Program-made: the position numbers and the translations under genes
In this document: positions 16,047 through 25,887 of the stretch, in pieces
Layout of the letters: the number at the start of each line of letters is the position of its first letter
Position numbering within the stretch: the stretch's first letter is position 1
Origin: Chryseosolibacter sp964551035
GTDB lineage: Bacteria > Bacteroidota > Bacteroidia > Cytophagales > Cyclobacteriaceae
DNA length: 64,000 nt
Assembly (NCBI GenBank): GCA_964551035.1
Contig: CAZKBK010000020.1
Location: 1-64,000, forward strand
Reading direction: 5' to 3'
The notes under the pieces: model-generated
Databases searched by the model: none
What the model was told of the DNA's origin: nothing
The model's input: the letters and a program-made list of their open reading frames with translations, nothing else

Positions 16047-18017
16047 ATGGAAGAAAGTGAAAACACAAATAAGAACTATCCGACGGCGGCCGATCATAGT
16101 GTAGAGCAGGTAGTCGAGAAAGCAGCGGTGAATGATCATACGGACAATAATTCAGCCTGGATCAACACCGAGTGGATTGCTGCCCTTGCGAGTTTTGTGC
16201 TCCTGGGTACCGGTCTGATTTTCGATACGTGGGTTCAGCCGCAGTGGTTCTCCGGAACGACTCGATTTCTTTGGTACGCAGCGGCTTATTTTCCGGTGGG
16301 TTTACCGGTGCTCCTGAAAGGCATTAAGCTGGCTTTCCGCGGGAAGGTGTTTACGGAATTTCTCTTGATGAGTATCGCCACGATCGGCGCGTTCTATATC
16401 GGTGAATATCCCGAGGGTGCTGCCGTGATGCTCTTCTATGCGGTGGGGGAACTATTTCAGGGTGCCGCCGTCAACACGGCGAAGCGGAGCATCAAAGCGT
16501 TGCTCGATGTAAGGCCCGATACCGCCTCCGTGCTTCGAAACGGGAATTTTGTTTCCGTTGACCCGAATGAGGTGAGAGTGAATGAAACCATCCAGGTAAA
16601 AGTCGGGGAACGCGTTCCCTTGGATGGAACGATGTTAAGCGAGGGCAGCGCCTTTAATACCGCGGCGCTCACCGGAGAGAGCAGGCCATCCTCGATTGAA
16701 AAAGGCGAAACGGTTTTGGCCGGTATGATCAACGAGACGAACGTAGTCGACCTGAGCGTGACAACGCTGTTCAATGACAGTTCACTGGCCCGCATCTTAA
16801 CGCTTGTCCAGAACGCGCAGGGAAGAAAGGCGAAGACGGAGCTTTTCATCAGGCGCTTTGCGGGCGTGTACACGCCGATCGTGGTCTTCCTTGCGATCGG
16901 CCTCACTTTCCTTCCATACTTTTTCGTCGACGTTTACGATTTCGATCAATGGCTTTACCGCGCGTTGATATTCCTGGTAATCTCCTGTCCATGTGCGCTC
17001 GTTGTCGCGATACCTTTAGGGTATTTTGGTGGCATCGGTGCCGGTTCCAGGAACGGAATACTTTTCAAAGGGTCCAGCTACCTGGATAGAATGACCCGTG
17101 TTGACACCGTTGTGATGGATAAGACCGGAACCCTTACCAAAGGTGTGTTCAAGGTGCAAAACGTTGTCAGCACCGGGCTGCCGGAGAACGAATGGCTTCC
17201 GTTCGCCGCCGCCATTGAGTCGCAATCCACGCACCCGATCGCAAAGGCGGTAGTTGATCACGCCGGAATACCAGGCGATCTTCACATGGACGGAATTGAA
17301 GAAATCAAAGGACACGGCCTGAAGGGTGTCATTAACGGAAAGGAGATCCTTGCGGGCAACTTGAAACTTTTGGAGAAGTTCAGTGTTGCGGTCGATCGGG
17401 AGCTATATGAAACTGTCGATACGGCGGTCATGGTCGCCGTCAACAGAAAACTGGCCGGGTACATCACCATAGCAGACGAAATCAAGGAAGATGCGAAAGA
17501 TGCCGTTGACCGGATGCACGCGCTCAATATTAAGACCGTCGTGCTTAGTGGCGACAGGCAGGCCGTTGTTGACAAGGTGGCGAAAGCATTGAACATCGAT
17601 TCCGCCTACGGCGATTTGCTTCCGGAGGATAAAGTGGAGAAGGTTGAGGATCTTAAACGTTTAAAGAAGGAGGCGCTGGCCTTTGTGGGCGATGGGATCA
17701 ATGATGCCCCCGTGCTGGCGATCAGTGACGTCGGGATCGCGATGGGAGGGCTGGGCAGCGACGCCGCGATAGAAACTGCTGATGTCGTCATCCAGACGGA
17801 TCAGCCCTCAAAGGTTGTCACGGCAATTAAGATCGGTAAAGCAACGAATGGGATCGTATGGCAAAATATTGCCCTGGCGTTTGGCGTCAAGATTGTTGTC
17901 ATGGCACTTGGCGCCTGGGGTTTAGCCTCGATGTGGGAGGCGGTATTCGCGGATGTGGGGGTGGCGCTCCTTGCGATATTGAATGCGGTAAGAATTCAAA
18001 GGATGAAGTTTCATTAG
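16047..18017 (+). CDS. zntA: Zn/Cd-type heavy metal P-type ATPase
   Basis: This 656-residue P1B-type ATPase exports divalent metal ions from the cytoplasm using ATP. It shows TGES (209-212) in the actuator domain, the membrane metal site SCPCALVV (CPC at 314-316), the phosphorylation site DKTGTLT (358-364), STHPIA and the hinge GDGINDAP (about 547-554). Eight helices fit the family. There is no N-terminal HMA domain; the 37 N-terminal residues are polar with few metal ligands. The CPC motif and the Fur-family neighbour suit Zn, Cd or Pb rather than copper. Confidence 0.9.
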   Translation: MEESENTNKNYPTAADHSVEQVVEKAAVNDHTDNNSAWINTEWIAALASFVLLGTGLIFDTWVQPQWFSGTTRFLWYAAAYFPVGLPVLLKGIKLAFRGKVFTEFLLMSIATIGAFYIGEYPEGAAVMLFYAVGELFQGAAVNTAKRSIKALLDVRPDTASVLRNGNFVSVDPNEVRVNETIQVKVGERVPLDGTMLSEGSAFNTAALTGESRPSSIEKGETVLAGMINETNVVDLSVTTLFNDSSLARILTLVQNAQGRKAKTELFIRRFAGVYTPIVVFLAIGLTFLPYFFVDVYDFDQWLYRALIFLVISCPCALVVAIPLGYFGGIGAGSRNGILFKGSSYLDRMTRVDTVVMDKTGTLTKGVFKVQNVVSTGLPENEWLPFAAAIESQSTHPIAKAVVDHAGIPGDLHMDGIEEIKGHGLKGVINGKEILAGNLKLLEKFSVAVDRELYETVDTAVMVAVNRKLAGYITIADEIKEDAKDAVDRMHALNIKTVVLSGDRQAVVDKVAKALNIDSAYGDLLPEDKVEKVEDLKRLKKEALAFVGDGINDAPVLAISDVGIAMGGLGSDAAIETADVVIQTDQPSKVVTAIKIGKATNGIVWQNIALAFGVKIVVMALGAWGLASMWEAVFADVGVALLAILNAVRIQRMKFH

Positions 18018-18529
18018 AATTACACGGGAGCGCAAAACGGCCGCAAACCCGACGATTACGCCAGGACGGATTGCAGCAAGCGGTCGACATCGGGAGAACT
18101 CCCGGCGCTGAAAGATGAGCGTGGATGGCGATTGTTCAGATAGATGCCATTGAAAAATGGCGCTGGTCGAATAGCCGACGAGCTTGTTGGCAAAAGAATG
18201 GAATAGTGACTAATCAGGGCATGCCCCTCCCCCGGCCACCGCGCCACCCACCCATCGGGTACGGGTCGCGCTTTCGCTACTCGCCGGCCAGCGCTTCAGC
18301 AGCGGCGGGCTCAAACATGCCGCTCAATCGCTCATGCGCCGGACCAACACGAACGTCCGGACCCAATGGTATATTTCCCCAGGGAGAGGCACCACCGGCC
18401 GGTTTGGAACCGATCCTTTTGCCGCAATCGACCCCGCTGGAAGCCGTTGTCACACCCCGCCAAATCACGGCATTGTTCCTAATTTAGCCTCACGAAAATT
18501 AAAAGTTCAACACCAAAAATTCAACAACC
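18018..18529. other. Gene-free spacer
   Basis: No gene, RNA or repeat could be supported. The overlapping frames on both strands have no motifs and unlikely composition. Confidence 0.4.
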
Positions 18530-18973
18530 ATGGCAAGCGTAAGCACCTACCTCAATTTTGAACGCGACACGGAAGCGGCGTTCAACTTCTACAAGTCAGT
18601 ATTCGGAGGAGAATTCAACGGAAACGGAATCTCGCGCATGGGCGACGTCCCGCCACAGGACGGCATGCCTCCCCTGTCGGAGGCGGATAAGAAACTGGTC
18701 ATGCACGTGGAGCTGACGATCCTCGGCGGACACAACCTCATGGGCACCGACGCGCCGGAGAGCATGGGCTTCAAACTCAACAAAGGCAACAACGTCAACA
18801 TCAACCTGCAACCCGACACGCGCAAGGAAACAGAACGGCTCTTCAAGGCACTCTCCGCCGGCGGCAACGTAACCATGGAACTCCAGGACATGTTCTGGGG
18901 CGACTACTTCGGCAGCTGCACCGACAAATTCGGGATCAACTGGATGTTCAATTGTTCGGAGAAGAAGGGGTAG
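18530..18973 (+). CDS. VOC family protein (PhnB-like)
   Basis: This 147-residue protein matches the PhnB-type glyoxalase/VOC fold: TYLNFERDTEAAFNFYKSVF at the start, then VMHVELTILGGHNLMGTD and the ending WGDYFGSCTDKFGINWMFN. These small metalloenzyme-fold proteins often sit near YCII and SnoaL genes. The substrate is unknown. Confidence 0.85.
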   Translation: MASVSTYLNFERDTEAAFNFYKSVFGGEFNGNGISRMGDVPPQDGMPPLSEADKKLVMHVELTILGGHNLMGTDAPESMGFKLNKGNNVNINLQPDTRKETERLFKALSAGGNVTMELQDMFWGDYFGSCTDKFGINWMFNCSEKKG

Positions 18974-19266
18974 GTTCTGGCGTGCCCGCGGCAGCAATCA
19001 CGGATAGGATGTCGTGAGCCGTAGCGTCATTGCGCAGGACGGCTCACAAATTCCGCGCAATCGCTGATGCGGGGTCGCGGTCGACAACTTTCAGGAAATT
19101 TTCCTATCTTCATTGCAGGAGCCCATCCTCGGTAGTGCGAAAGCAGTACCCGGGATGGGCTTTGCCGTTACGGCTCCAGGCTGTTGGAGGAGTAGTCGTC
19201 TTAACGGCAAAGAACAGGAGAGTTTGCAAGAAAATCGAGCGCATAGCATTGGATTAGACTCATCCT

Positions 19267-19728
19267 TCAATCCTTCACATACCGCGCTAACCAATCCTTC
19301 TTCCTCCAAAGGATGTCCGAATCAAACGCATCGCTCAACGTAGCAGGGTATACAAAACAGCCTGAGCATATATTCAACAGCGCCGTCGAGGCCTTGATCC
19401 GATCGATAAGGATTTCTTCTCCCGAGGTTATTGTAACACGGCCGCTGTCGGCCAGGCGTTCGAGGCAAAGCACCGCCATGAAACGCTCCGCGGTATTTTC
19501 CGAGTGGAGCATGCGCCTTATCCGCCCATACCGGTTCCATCTCAGCAGCTTTCCAAACTTTTCCACTGCCTTGGTCTCGCGGCCTGCGTAGAAGCATCCA
19601 AACCCCACCACCTGCGTTTCATCGAGCTCGTCCTGAGCAGAGGCCGGGACAACCAGAATGCACAACGCGAACAGCAAAAATACCCGTCCGATAACAGGCA
19701 TCCTAAGGATCGTAACAACTTTCGACAT
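19267..19728 (-). CDS. Secreted hypothetical protein
   Basis: This 153-residue protein begins at the ATG at 19728 and has a signal peptide (VFLLFALCILVVPASAQ, cleavage likely after SAQ). The mature part has an alpha-helical look with EKFGKLLRWNRYGRIRRML and FMAVLCLERLAD, perhaps a HEAT-like repeat pair, and ends in a tryptophan-rich tail. No family is recognised. Upstream residues of the longer frame are not protein-like. Confidence 0.6.
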   Translation of the reverse strand: MSKVVTILRMPVIGRVFLLFALCILVVPASAQDELDETQVVGFGCFYAGRETKAVEKFGKLLRWNRYGRIRRMLHSENTAERFMAVLCLERLADSGRVTITSGEEILIDRIKASTALLNICSGCFVYPATLSDAFDSDILWRKKDWLARYVKD

Positions 19729-19989
19729 TGCGGGTTTTGGTTGTGCTGGTCTGAATTTACAAAAAACATCCGGCCAACACAATGGCGGGAAACGGCCGAA
19801 GTCATGGCCCGCGTTACGCGCCGGCGGCATGGCCATCCGCAAGCGTCCCCCGCGTTAGCGATCGCAGCGGAAACCGAAATGGCATGTGGGCGGACCGTTG
19901 GAGCGAAGAGCGCGGGCCCCGACGGTGGTTGTGCCGACGGCCAGGCGCGAGGCGGGGCAACGCCCAAATGATCACCGCCCGTTTCTTCC

Positions 19990-20388
19990 CTACCCTTCCC
20001 TCCTCCGCTCACTCGCATCGATCAGCGCGGTAAGGTCCAGCGCGGGACGGATCTCCCAACAGCCCCGCTCGCGCAGGATCCGCATGGACGGGTGGTTTGA
20101 CAACAGGCGGATGGCATGGTTAAGGTCAGTGGCTTCCAGCATCATGATGCCGCCAATTTGTTCTTTCGTCTCGGCGAAGGGACCGTCGGTGACGGAGACT
20201 TTGCCATTGCGCCATCGCAACGTGGTGGCGTTTTCAGAACCCTGCAACCCTTCGCCACCGACAAAGTGACCGTTTCGCTTCAGTTCGTCGTCGTAGGTAA
20301 AGCATTCGTCCATCATGGACTGTTGCTCTTCTTCGGTAGCGGATGCCCACTCCTTCTCGTTGATGTATCCGAGGCAAATGTATTTCAT
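19990..20388 (-). CDS. YCII-related (DGPF) protein
   Basis: This 132-residue protein starts MKYICLGYINEKEW and contains the DGPF signature within VTDGPFAETKEQIGG. DGPF proteins commonly pair with ECF42 sigma factors, one of which is encoded 1.2 kb upstream on the same strand. Their biochemical role is not settled. It is last in the run sigma, RibD-like, SnoaL-like, DGPF. Confidence 0.85.
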   Translation of the reverse strand: MKYICLGYINEKEWASATEEEQQSMMDECFTYDDELKRNGHFVGGEGLQGSENATTLRWRNGKVSVTDGPFAETKEQIGGIMMLEATDLNHAIRLLSNHPSMRILRERGCWEIRPALDLTALIDASERRREG

Positions 20389-20509
20389 AATGTTTCTTTT
20401 GTGTTTAGTTCGTGTTTATCCATTGTCGCGGCGCCGCATTTTAGCATCACACCCCCGTGCGGTGCTTTCGCGTGATCCTTCGCGCTTTGCACGCGAGGCA
20501 GCTTCTCCT

Positions 20510-20878
20510 TCACTCGAATCGCATCGAGGTGTTCAGCGTCATCAGGTACGAGGTGAGGCACCTGATCTTTCCACCCGACATCTCAAAGACGTCGCAAAAC
20601 ACCGCGTCGAGCGCGTTCCCGTTCTTCATCCTGCCCTGAACCGCTCCTTCGGCAATGACAATATCGTTCTCTTCGACGAACCTTTTGATCTGGATGGTGG
20701 GGCTGCCCACAAAATTGTCATTTTCGATTTCCTGATCGAATTCCACTTTTCCACGGTGTAGATACACGCCGGGCATTTTCCAGACCACGTCATCCGTAAG
20801 GCAATCGAGGATCATCTGATGGTCACTCCTGCGGAATCCCTCGATGTATTTCTCAACCGTTCGTTTATTTTCTGTCAT
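20510..20878 (-). CDS. SnoaL/NTF2-like protein
   Basis: This 122-residue protein has the SnoaL cone fold pattern: VEKYIEGFRRSDHQMILDCLTDDVVWKMPG, shown here in parts as EKYIEGFRRSDHQ and LTDDVVWKMPG, with a C-terminal VFCDVFEMSGGKIRCLTSYL. Such domains bind small hydrophobic molecules or act as isomerases. It lies 11 bases downstream of the RibD-like gene, suggesting one transcript. Confidence 0.8.
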   Translation of the reverse strand: MTENKRTVEKYIEGFRRSDHQMILDCLTDDVVWKMPGVYLHRGKVEFDQEIENDNFVGSPTIQIKRFVEENDIVIAEGAVQGRMKNGNALDAVFCDVFEMSGGKIRCLTSYLMTLNTSMRFE

Positions 20879-20889
20879 GGTGGATGGTT

Positions 20890-21450
20890 TCAGGATGTTT
20901 TTTCGAACTTCAGAACAACACCGCCGGGCGAAAGCGGTTGCGTGGAAACCAGCGACAAAGTCCTGGGAGGCGTTCCCTGCTTGAACAGCGGTCGCCCATT
21001 GCCCAGGATGACGGGTGCAATGGCAAGGCGGTATTCATCAAAAAGGTCGTCGTTGATGAACGTCCTGGCAAGGTCCGCGCTTCCAAACAGGTACAGGTCT
21101 TTTCCACCTTCCGCCTTCAGCCGGGCCATCTCTTCCGACGCGTTGCCGTTGATCAGCGTTGTATTGTTCCAGGCCACGTCTTTTAACGTTTTGGAGAAGA
21201 CGAGCTTGGGAATGCTGTTCATCAACCTGGCCGTTTCGTTACTTTCACCTTCCGCGTTCTTCCAGTATGCCGACATCCCCTCATAGGTCACCCTGCCGAA
21301 CACGAGATAGTCGGCCGAATGGAGCTGCTCGAGGCTGAGTTTTTGAAGTTCAGGGCCCCAAACCTTGTCGTGAAAGGATAAGTCCCAGTTTTTTTCACCC
21401 TCGAAATAGCCGTCCAGGGTGATAACGTTCCACATTATTAATTTTCTCAT
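20890..21450 (-). CDS. Dihydrofolate reductase-family (RibD C-terminal) protein
   Basis: This 186-residue protein has the RibD C-terminal/DHFR-like fold: MWNVITLDGYFEG, then YLVFGRVTYEGM, and LYLFGSADLARTFINDDLFD near the end with APVILGNGRPLF. These proteins bind NADPH; a true dihydrofolate reductase role is unlikely. It lies between the ECF42 sigma factor and the SnoaL-like gene. Confidence 0.85.
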   Translation of the reverse strand: MRKLIMWNVITLDGYFEGEKNWDLSFHDKVWGPELQKLSLEQLHSADYLVFGRVTYEGMSAYWKNAEGESNETARLMNSIPKLVFSKTLKDVAWNNTTLINGNASEEMARLKAEGGKDLYLFGSADLARTFINDDLFDEYRLAIAPVILGNGRPLFKQGTPPRTLSLVSTQPLSPGGVVLKFEKTS

Positions 21451-21543
21451 GTCCGTTGTTTTTAGGTTTTCAAAATTGATTGTCTACCCGGTAGTCGAAC
21501 AAGGGGGACCGGAATCGACAAACAATCTTAAATTTTTTTTTGC

Positions 21544-22806
21544 TCAGCTACCGGGATGGTCTCCCAATTCCCTGAGCTTCCGCTCGATAAATCGCCGTTC
21601 CGGCGCTTGTTGGGCCAGGGCGAGGGCGCGCTCCCAGGATGCGCGCGCTTCCTGTGTCCGGCCAATTTTCCGACACAGTTCCGCCCGTGCCGAGTGCGCG
21701 AGGTGATAATCTTTCAATTCCCCGCGCGCGAGTATAGCATCGATCTGCTGCAATCCAGCCTCCGGTCCATCGTGCATGGCCATGGCGACAGCGCGGTTCA
21801 ATTCAACAACGGGAGAGGGGTGTATGCGCAGCAACTGCGAGTAGAGTCGCGCGATCTGCGCCCAGTCCGTGGCTTCGGGGCGCCTGGCCCCGGCATGCAG
21901 CGCGGCGATGGCGGCCTGCAGCGTGTATGGGCCTGGCGCCTGGGGTGAAAACGCCCGTTTCACCAGTGACAGTCCCTCGTCGATCATTTCGCGATCCCAG
22001 CGCGAGCGGTCCTGGTCTTCCAAAAGAATGAGATCTCCCTCTGGCGTGGCGCGGGCCGCCCGGCGGGATTCGTGTAGCAACATGAGGGCAAGCAATCCGG
22101 TAACTTCCGGATCGGGCAGCACGTCGTGCAAGACGCGCCCAAGGCGGATCGCCTCGCTTGAAAGGTCGACCCGTGTTACCGATTCACCGGACGAGGCGCA
22201 GTAGCCCTCGTTGAAGACAAGGTATATAGTATGGAGTACGGCTCCGAGCCGGTCCGGCAGCTCATGTTGTTGGGGAACTTCGAAGGGGATCCTGGCCTCG
22301 CGGATCTTGGCCTTGCCGCGGACGATCCGCTGTGCGATGGTGGATGGTGGCGCAAGGAATGCGCGGGCAATCTCTTCGGTGGTCAGACTGCAAACCTCGC
22401 GCAACGTCATGGCTGTACGCGTGTCGAGGGCCAGCGCAGGATGGCAGCAGGTGAAGATCAGCCGGAGCACATCGTCCTGGATTTCTTTGTCAATCTGCCC
22501 CGAAGGGTCGGCATTGTCGGCTTCCATCTGCCGGACCTGTGCTCCCTGCAACGGGTCAAATTTTGACTGCCGCCGGAGGCGATCGATGGCCTTAAACCTG
22601 CCGGTGGAAACAAGCCACGCCCGCGGGTTGGCGGGAACGCCACTTTCGGTCCATTGTTCGAGCGCGGTCTTGAAGGCGTCGTGCAACGCATCTTCGGCAA
22701 GGTCGAAGGCCCCCAGCAAGCGGATCAGCGTAGCAAAAATCCGGCGCGACTCCTTGCGATAGAGCTCGCCGAGAAGCTGGGGAATAGGGGTGGGCGGGTG
22801 TTCCAT
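21544..22806 (-). CDS. ECF42-type RNA polymerase sigma factor
   Basis: This 420-residue protein has sigma region 2 at the N-terminus (RIFATLIRLLGAFDLAEDAL; RAWLVSTGRFKAIDRLRR) and region 4 at about 115-170 (MTLREVCSLTTEEIARAFL). A long C-terminal extension carries the DUF6596 part (LYLVFNEGYCASSG-like) and TPR-like helices near 340-410. This is the layout of ECF42, which lacks an anti-sigma partner and is controlled through the extension. DGPF, SnoaL and RibD-like genes downstream are the likely targets. Confidence 0.9.
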   Translation of the reverse strand: MEHPPTPIPQLLGELYRKESRRIFATLIRLLGAFDLAEDALHDAFKTALEQWTESGVPANPRAWLVSTGRFKAIDRLRRQSKFDPLQGAQVRQMEADNADPSGQIDKEIQDDVLRLIFTCCHPALALDTRTAMTLREVCSLTTEEIARAFLAPPSTIAQRIVRGKAKIREARIPFEVPQQHELPDRLGAVLHTIYLVFNEGYCASSGESVTRVDLSSEAIRLGRVLHDVLPDPEVTGLLALMLLHESRRAARATPEGDLILLEDQDRSRWDREMIDEGLSLVKRAFSPQAPGPYTLQAAIAALHAGARRPEATDWAQIARLYSQLLRIHPSPVVELNRAVAMAMHDGPEAGLQQIDAILARGELKDYHLAHSARAELCRKIGRTQEARASWERALALAQQAPERRFIERKLRELGDHPGS

Positions 22807-22943
22807 GGTTTACCCTTGAATTGTAGTTAATCGAAGCTTTTCCTCCAAACTGACTTCTCCGCACAATTTGCAGACAATAGCTGAAAATGCGGAGACTAAG
22901 GCCGTTATTTACCGTGACCCGTTGCCGGGCGACGGTTGGGTGA

Positions 22944-23787
22944 GACTGCCTTTGAAGATCGGGCATTGGAGATGCTGTGAGCGTGGGGATTTAGTTTGGA
23001 GTTTGGAGTTCGGAGTTCGGAGTTTGGAGTTCCGGGCCTCGGCCACCCAAGGGCTGCACGGAGGAAGTGCGGCGGCATCCGGGGCAGCTCGTTGCAACAG
23101 TATGTATTCGCTTCTAAAGGGAATGTTCAATTTTGAGTTTTCTCCCCGCCCGGATGCCGCCGCACAAATAACCAACCCTCGCCGGTGGCCAAGCTTGTCG
23201 AGGCCGGCGCCTGGTGACGAGTTATGAGTTTTTAGTTCAGAGTTCAGAGTTCCGCACGCATCTAGATCGAAGCACAAGCCCGCCTATGCTATCTCCTTCG
23301 TCAAAGCTACCCGATCAAAGAAATCCTCTGCGGACTTAGCGCGCTCTGCGCGAACCCCACGAGCGCCAGCGAGCCTCCGCGGCCTCTGCGCCCCAACACC
23401 ACCTCGGTCAGCACGCCCGATGCTCCTGTCCACTTACCGTCAGCACTGCATACCAAACACCTCCTCCGCGGTAAAAAAAATCCCACCGCATCGTGCATCC
23501 CACAGAATCCACGCGGAGCGAAGCCGAACGTGACCCGTTGGGAACGGGCCTGAACCTGCCAACCAAATCCTCTGCGGACGTAGCGCGCTCTGCGCGAACC
23601 CCACGAGCGCCAGCGAGCCTCCGCGGCCTCGGCGCCCCACCACCACCTCGGCCAGCACGCCCGATGCTCCTGTCCACTTACCGTCAGCACTGCATACCAA
23701 AAACTTCCTCCGCGGTAAAAAAAAATCCCACCGCATCGTGCACCCCACAGAATCCACGAAGCGGAAAGCGTTACCCGGGACAATCAT
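22944..23787 (+). repeat. Composite dispersed repeat, copy A
   Basis: It begins with a unit shared with copy B (25888): a heptamer array of six AGTTTGG/AGTTCGG units (22993-23034), a 17-bp inverted repeat (23067-23083 with 23149-23165) and a tail. Two GC-rich units of about 190 bases follow, starting near 23327 and 23570. Frames here on both strands are artefacts of repeated sequence. It lies between the ECF42 gene and the DUF922-like gene. Confidence 0.85.
23067..23165. repeat. 17-bp perfect inverted repeat inside repeat copy A
   Basis: The arm at 23067-23083 (GTGCGGCGGCATCCGGG) is the exact complement of 23149-23165, with 65 bases between. Copy B carries the same pair with one mismatch, and the reverse-oriented copy near 38240-38330 keeps it. 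Conservation of pairing suggests a folded or protein-bound core. Confidence 0.75.
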
Positions 23788-23798
23788 CCGCAAATTTC

Positions 23799-25196
23799 TT
23801 AAAGGGCGTCATTGCCGGACGTATTGATTGCCGGAGTTATGTCCAAACTTTCATGGTAGAACTCATAACAGTCCTTAGCGGAGTCCTCCAGAAGTATATA
23901 ACCGAACTTGAGGCTACATCCCGTTCCCGGAATATTCTTCGCCGGAACAAAGTAGATCTGTCCTTCAGGTGTTGGTGTATGCCAATACCAATCGGTGTTC
24001 AGTAGCATGACGTCATGGTCATGCAAAGCATGCGGATGAACCAGATAGTCGTACGCTACGAAAAGGGATCCGTCATCTCTGAAAAACGGTCCCCGGTAGA
24101 ACCCGAGTGGCCTGGGAGAGCCGATCTGTACGCAGTACTGACTGCCAATCTTCTCCGTCTTTCTATCTCTCTTTGAAACCGTTGAAACGACGATGGGGGA
24201 ATCCGACGCCTCAAGTTTGGTGATCCAATATTCGTCTGTGTTTACAACTTGAAATGAATTGATGAAGGACAATGCATTTTTTGCATAACCTGTAGTATCG
24301 CCAGTATCGTTTGGATACCACGAATCTACCTTGTATAAATAAGGATTTGCATATACCCATTTCGAATAGTAGGTGTAGCCACTGGTGTCATTCGATATTG
24401 ACAGCCCCTCAAAATCATAAAGCGCGGAGTCTATGGCGAAATACCTCGTGACCCGACCATTTTCTGCATCATAGGAGTAAGCGGCATCGCTCAGTGCATC
24501 TACATCCAACTCGCCCGTATGAAAGGAAAACAAAGCGAATTGCATTCCGTACTTTTTCAAATAATAGCCCCTGTAACCCGCATGATCATCCGTGAAGCCC
24601 TTCGTTGTGTCGGGAGTGTCGGGAAAATATACCCGCCCACCAGAAAAATAGTCCGTGACCCATCCCTTGCTCAAAGTCATGAGGGAGTCAATTTCATACT
24701 CCCACCTCCTTTGTCTGTCGTATTTCAAACTATGATCCGTTTCTTCGTCATACCGCCGTTGCATTCGTCCCAGGTCAATATTGATCGAACCACGTCGCAA
24801 ATGAAACAAACGCAATGAGCCTTCCGGATTTTTCTCAATGTAATCATTGAGTTTTTGGGCATGCAGCTGAGTAATATTGAAATGATATTGTTCGTGGTTA
24901 AGCAGATAGTCCTGTTCTTGCTGGCTCCGTCTTGCCCAGGACTGAACGTTATTCTGCCCGGCGTAGGCGACATATCGCCCTTTAGAGGAATCATACTCCA
25001 AATAAATCGAGCTACTGATACCCGCTTCATAGGAGCTAAAGGGTTGGGGTATTCCCTGGAAGTCATCCCATGACACCTTTCCCCATCTTTTGATGGTAAC
25101 GGGAGCAAAGAACTTTGTTTGAAGAAGCGGTATAAGAACCAAAACCAAGACGGCGACGCCGGCGATCGCCATCTTTACCTTTAAAGAATTTGCCAT
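23799..25196 (-). CDS. DUF922-like membrane-anchored zinc protease candidate
   Basis: This 465-residue protein has an N-terminal membrane anchor (VKMAIAGVAVLVLVLIPLL). An early region with WGKVSWDDFQGIP resembles DUF922 proteins, and LLNHEQYHFNIT (about residues 98-109) contains HEQYH, the HExxH zinc-binding and catalytic motif. The last 200 residues are unique and beta-rich. It overlaps the upstream membrane-protein gene by 16 bases, so the two are coupled. Peptidase activity is inferred. The pair lies between two direct copies of the composite repeat. Confidence 0.7.
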   Translation of the reverse strand: MANSLKVKMAIAGVAVLVLVLIPLLQTKFFAPVTIKRWGKVSWDDFQGIPQPFSSYEAGISSSIYLEYDSSKGRYVAYAGQNNVQSWARRSQQEQDYLLNHEQYHFNITQLHAQKLNDYIEKNPEGSLRLFHLRRGSINIDLGRMQRRYDEETDHSLKYDRQRRWEYEIDSLMTLSKGWVTDYFSGGRVYFPDTPDTTKGFTDDHAGYRGYYLKKYGMQFALFSFHTGELDVDALSDAAYSYDAENGRVTRYFAIDSALYDFEGLSISNDTSGYTYYSKWVYANPYLYKVDSWYPNDTGDTTGYAKNALSFINSFQVVNTDEYWITKLEASDSPIVVSTVSKRDRKTEKIGSQYCVQIGSPRPLGFYRGPFFRDDGSLFVAYDYLVHPHALHDHDVMLLNTDWYWHTPTPEGQIYFVPAKNIPGTGCSLKFGYILLEDSAKDCYEFYHESLDITPAINTSGNDAL

Positions 25197-25654
25197 CGCA
25201 AGAAATTTAAACCGCGCTTTAATATTGCGACAGCCAATTCAAAAAGCATCACCATAATGATGAATACGAGGAGCAATACGATCGCACCTCCAACTCCTTC
25301 GATCCCTATGGACAGACCCAATCCATAAAGGAAAAGCCTCAATTTATGCAACACGACAAAAAGGAAAATAAAAATATAGTCATGAAAATTTCGACCGATG
25401 AAGTTGTTCGACCGCTTATGCTCCACTTTATAGAAAATGTGATTAACAGGAAGAAGAACACAAATCAACGTCCATTTAATTGCCGACTCATTGTTTGCAA
25501 TCCAATCTTCATTGTCATAATAATCAACGACTGCGCAAAGGGCCAGGAGCAAAAGGGCTAATGAAAGCGATGAAAGAAACTCACGATAGCTCAGCGTCCT
25601 CGAAAAATCCCGAGGACTGAAAATTTGATCGGCGAGATCGCGTTCTTTGGCCAC
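25181..25654 (-). CDS. Four-helix membrane protein
   Basis: This 157-residue protein has hydrophobic segments at SLSLALLLLALCAVVDYY, AIKWTLICVLLPVNHIFY, YIFIFLFVVLHKLRLFLYG and GAIVLLLVFIIMVMLFELA. No family is recognised. Its 3' end overlaps the DUF922-like gene start by 16 bases, the mark of an operon; it may help to place the protease in the membrane. Confidence 0.65.
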   Translation of the reverse strand: MAKERDLADQIFSPRDFSRTLSYREFLSSLSLALLLLALCAVVDYYDNEDWIANNESAIKWTLICVLLPVNHIFYKVEHKRSNNFIGRNFHDYIFIFLFVVLHKLRLFLYGLGLSIGIEGVGGAIVLLLVFIIMVMLFELAVAILKRGLNFLRWQIL

Positions 25655-25887
25655 AACAGGTATGAATTGATCGCGTAATTTAGCGATTTTACGAGTTTCT
25701 CATACCGCATATCGTTACCCTCCTGAAATCCAATTATAGTCAGGAAATTTTTGCAGCGCTGGCCGGATTGTCAAAATTGGAATAGTTACTTTTTCCGGAA
25801 GCGCGCTGGGGAACTGGACCCGGTCGCCAGTTTGCCATCCTGCCTGCCGAAGCGAAGCGTAGGCATGGTTTCCGGTCGCCGGTTGCT

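Noticed and set aside
15806..16060. 84-codon frame upstream of the P-type ATPase
   Set aside because: It overlaps the ATPase start and has no motif.
23307..23793. Long frames in repeat copies A and B on both strands
   Set aside because: They arise from GC-rich repeat units and are repeated as such elsewhere.
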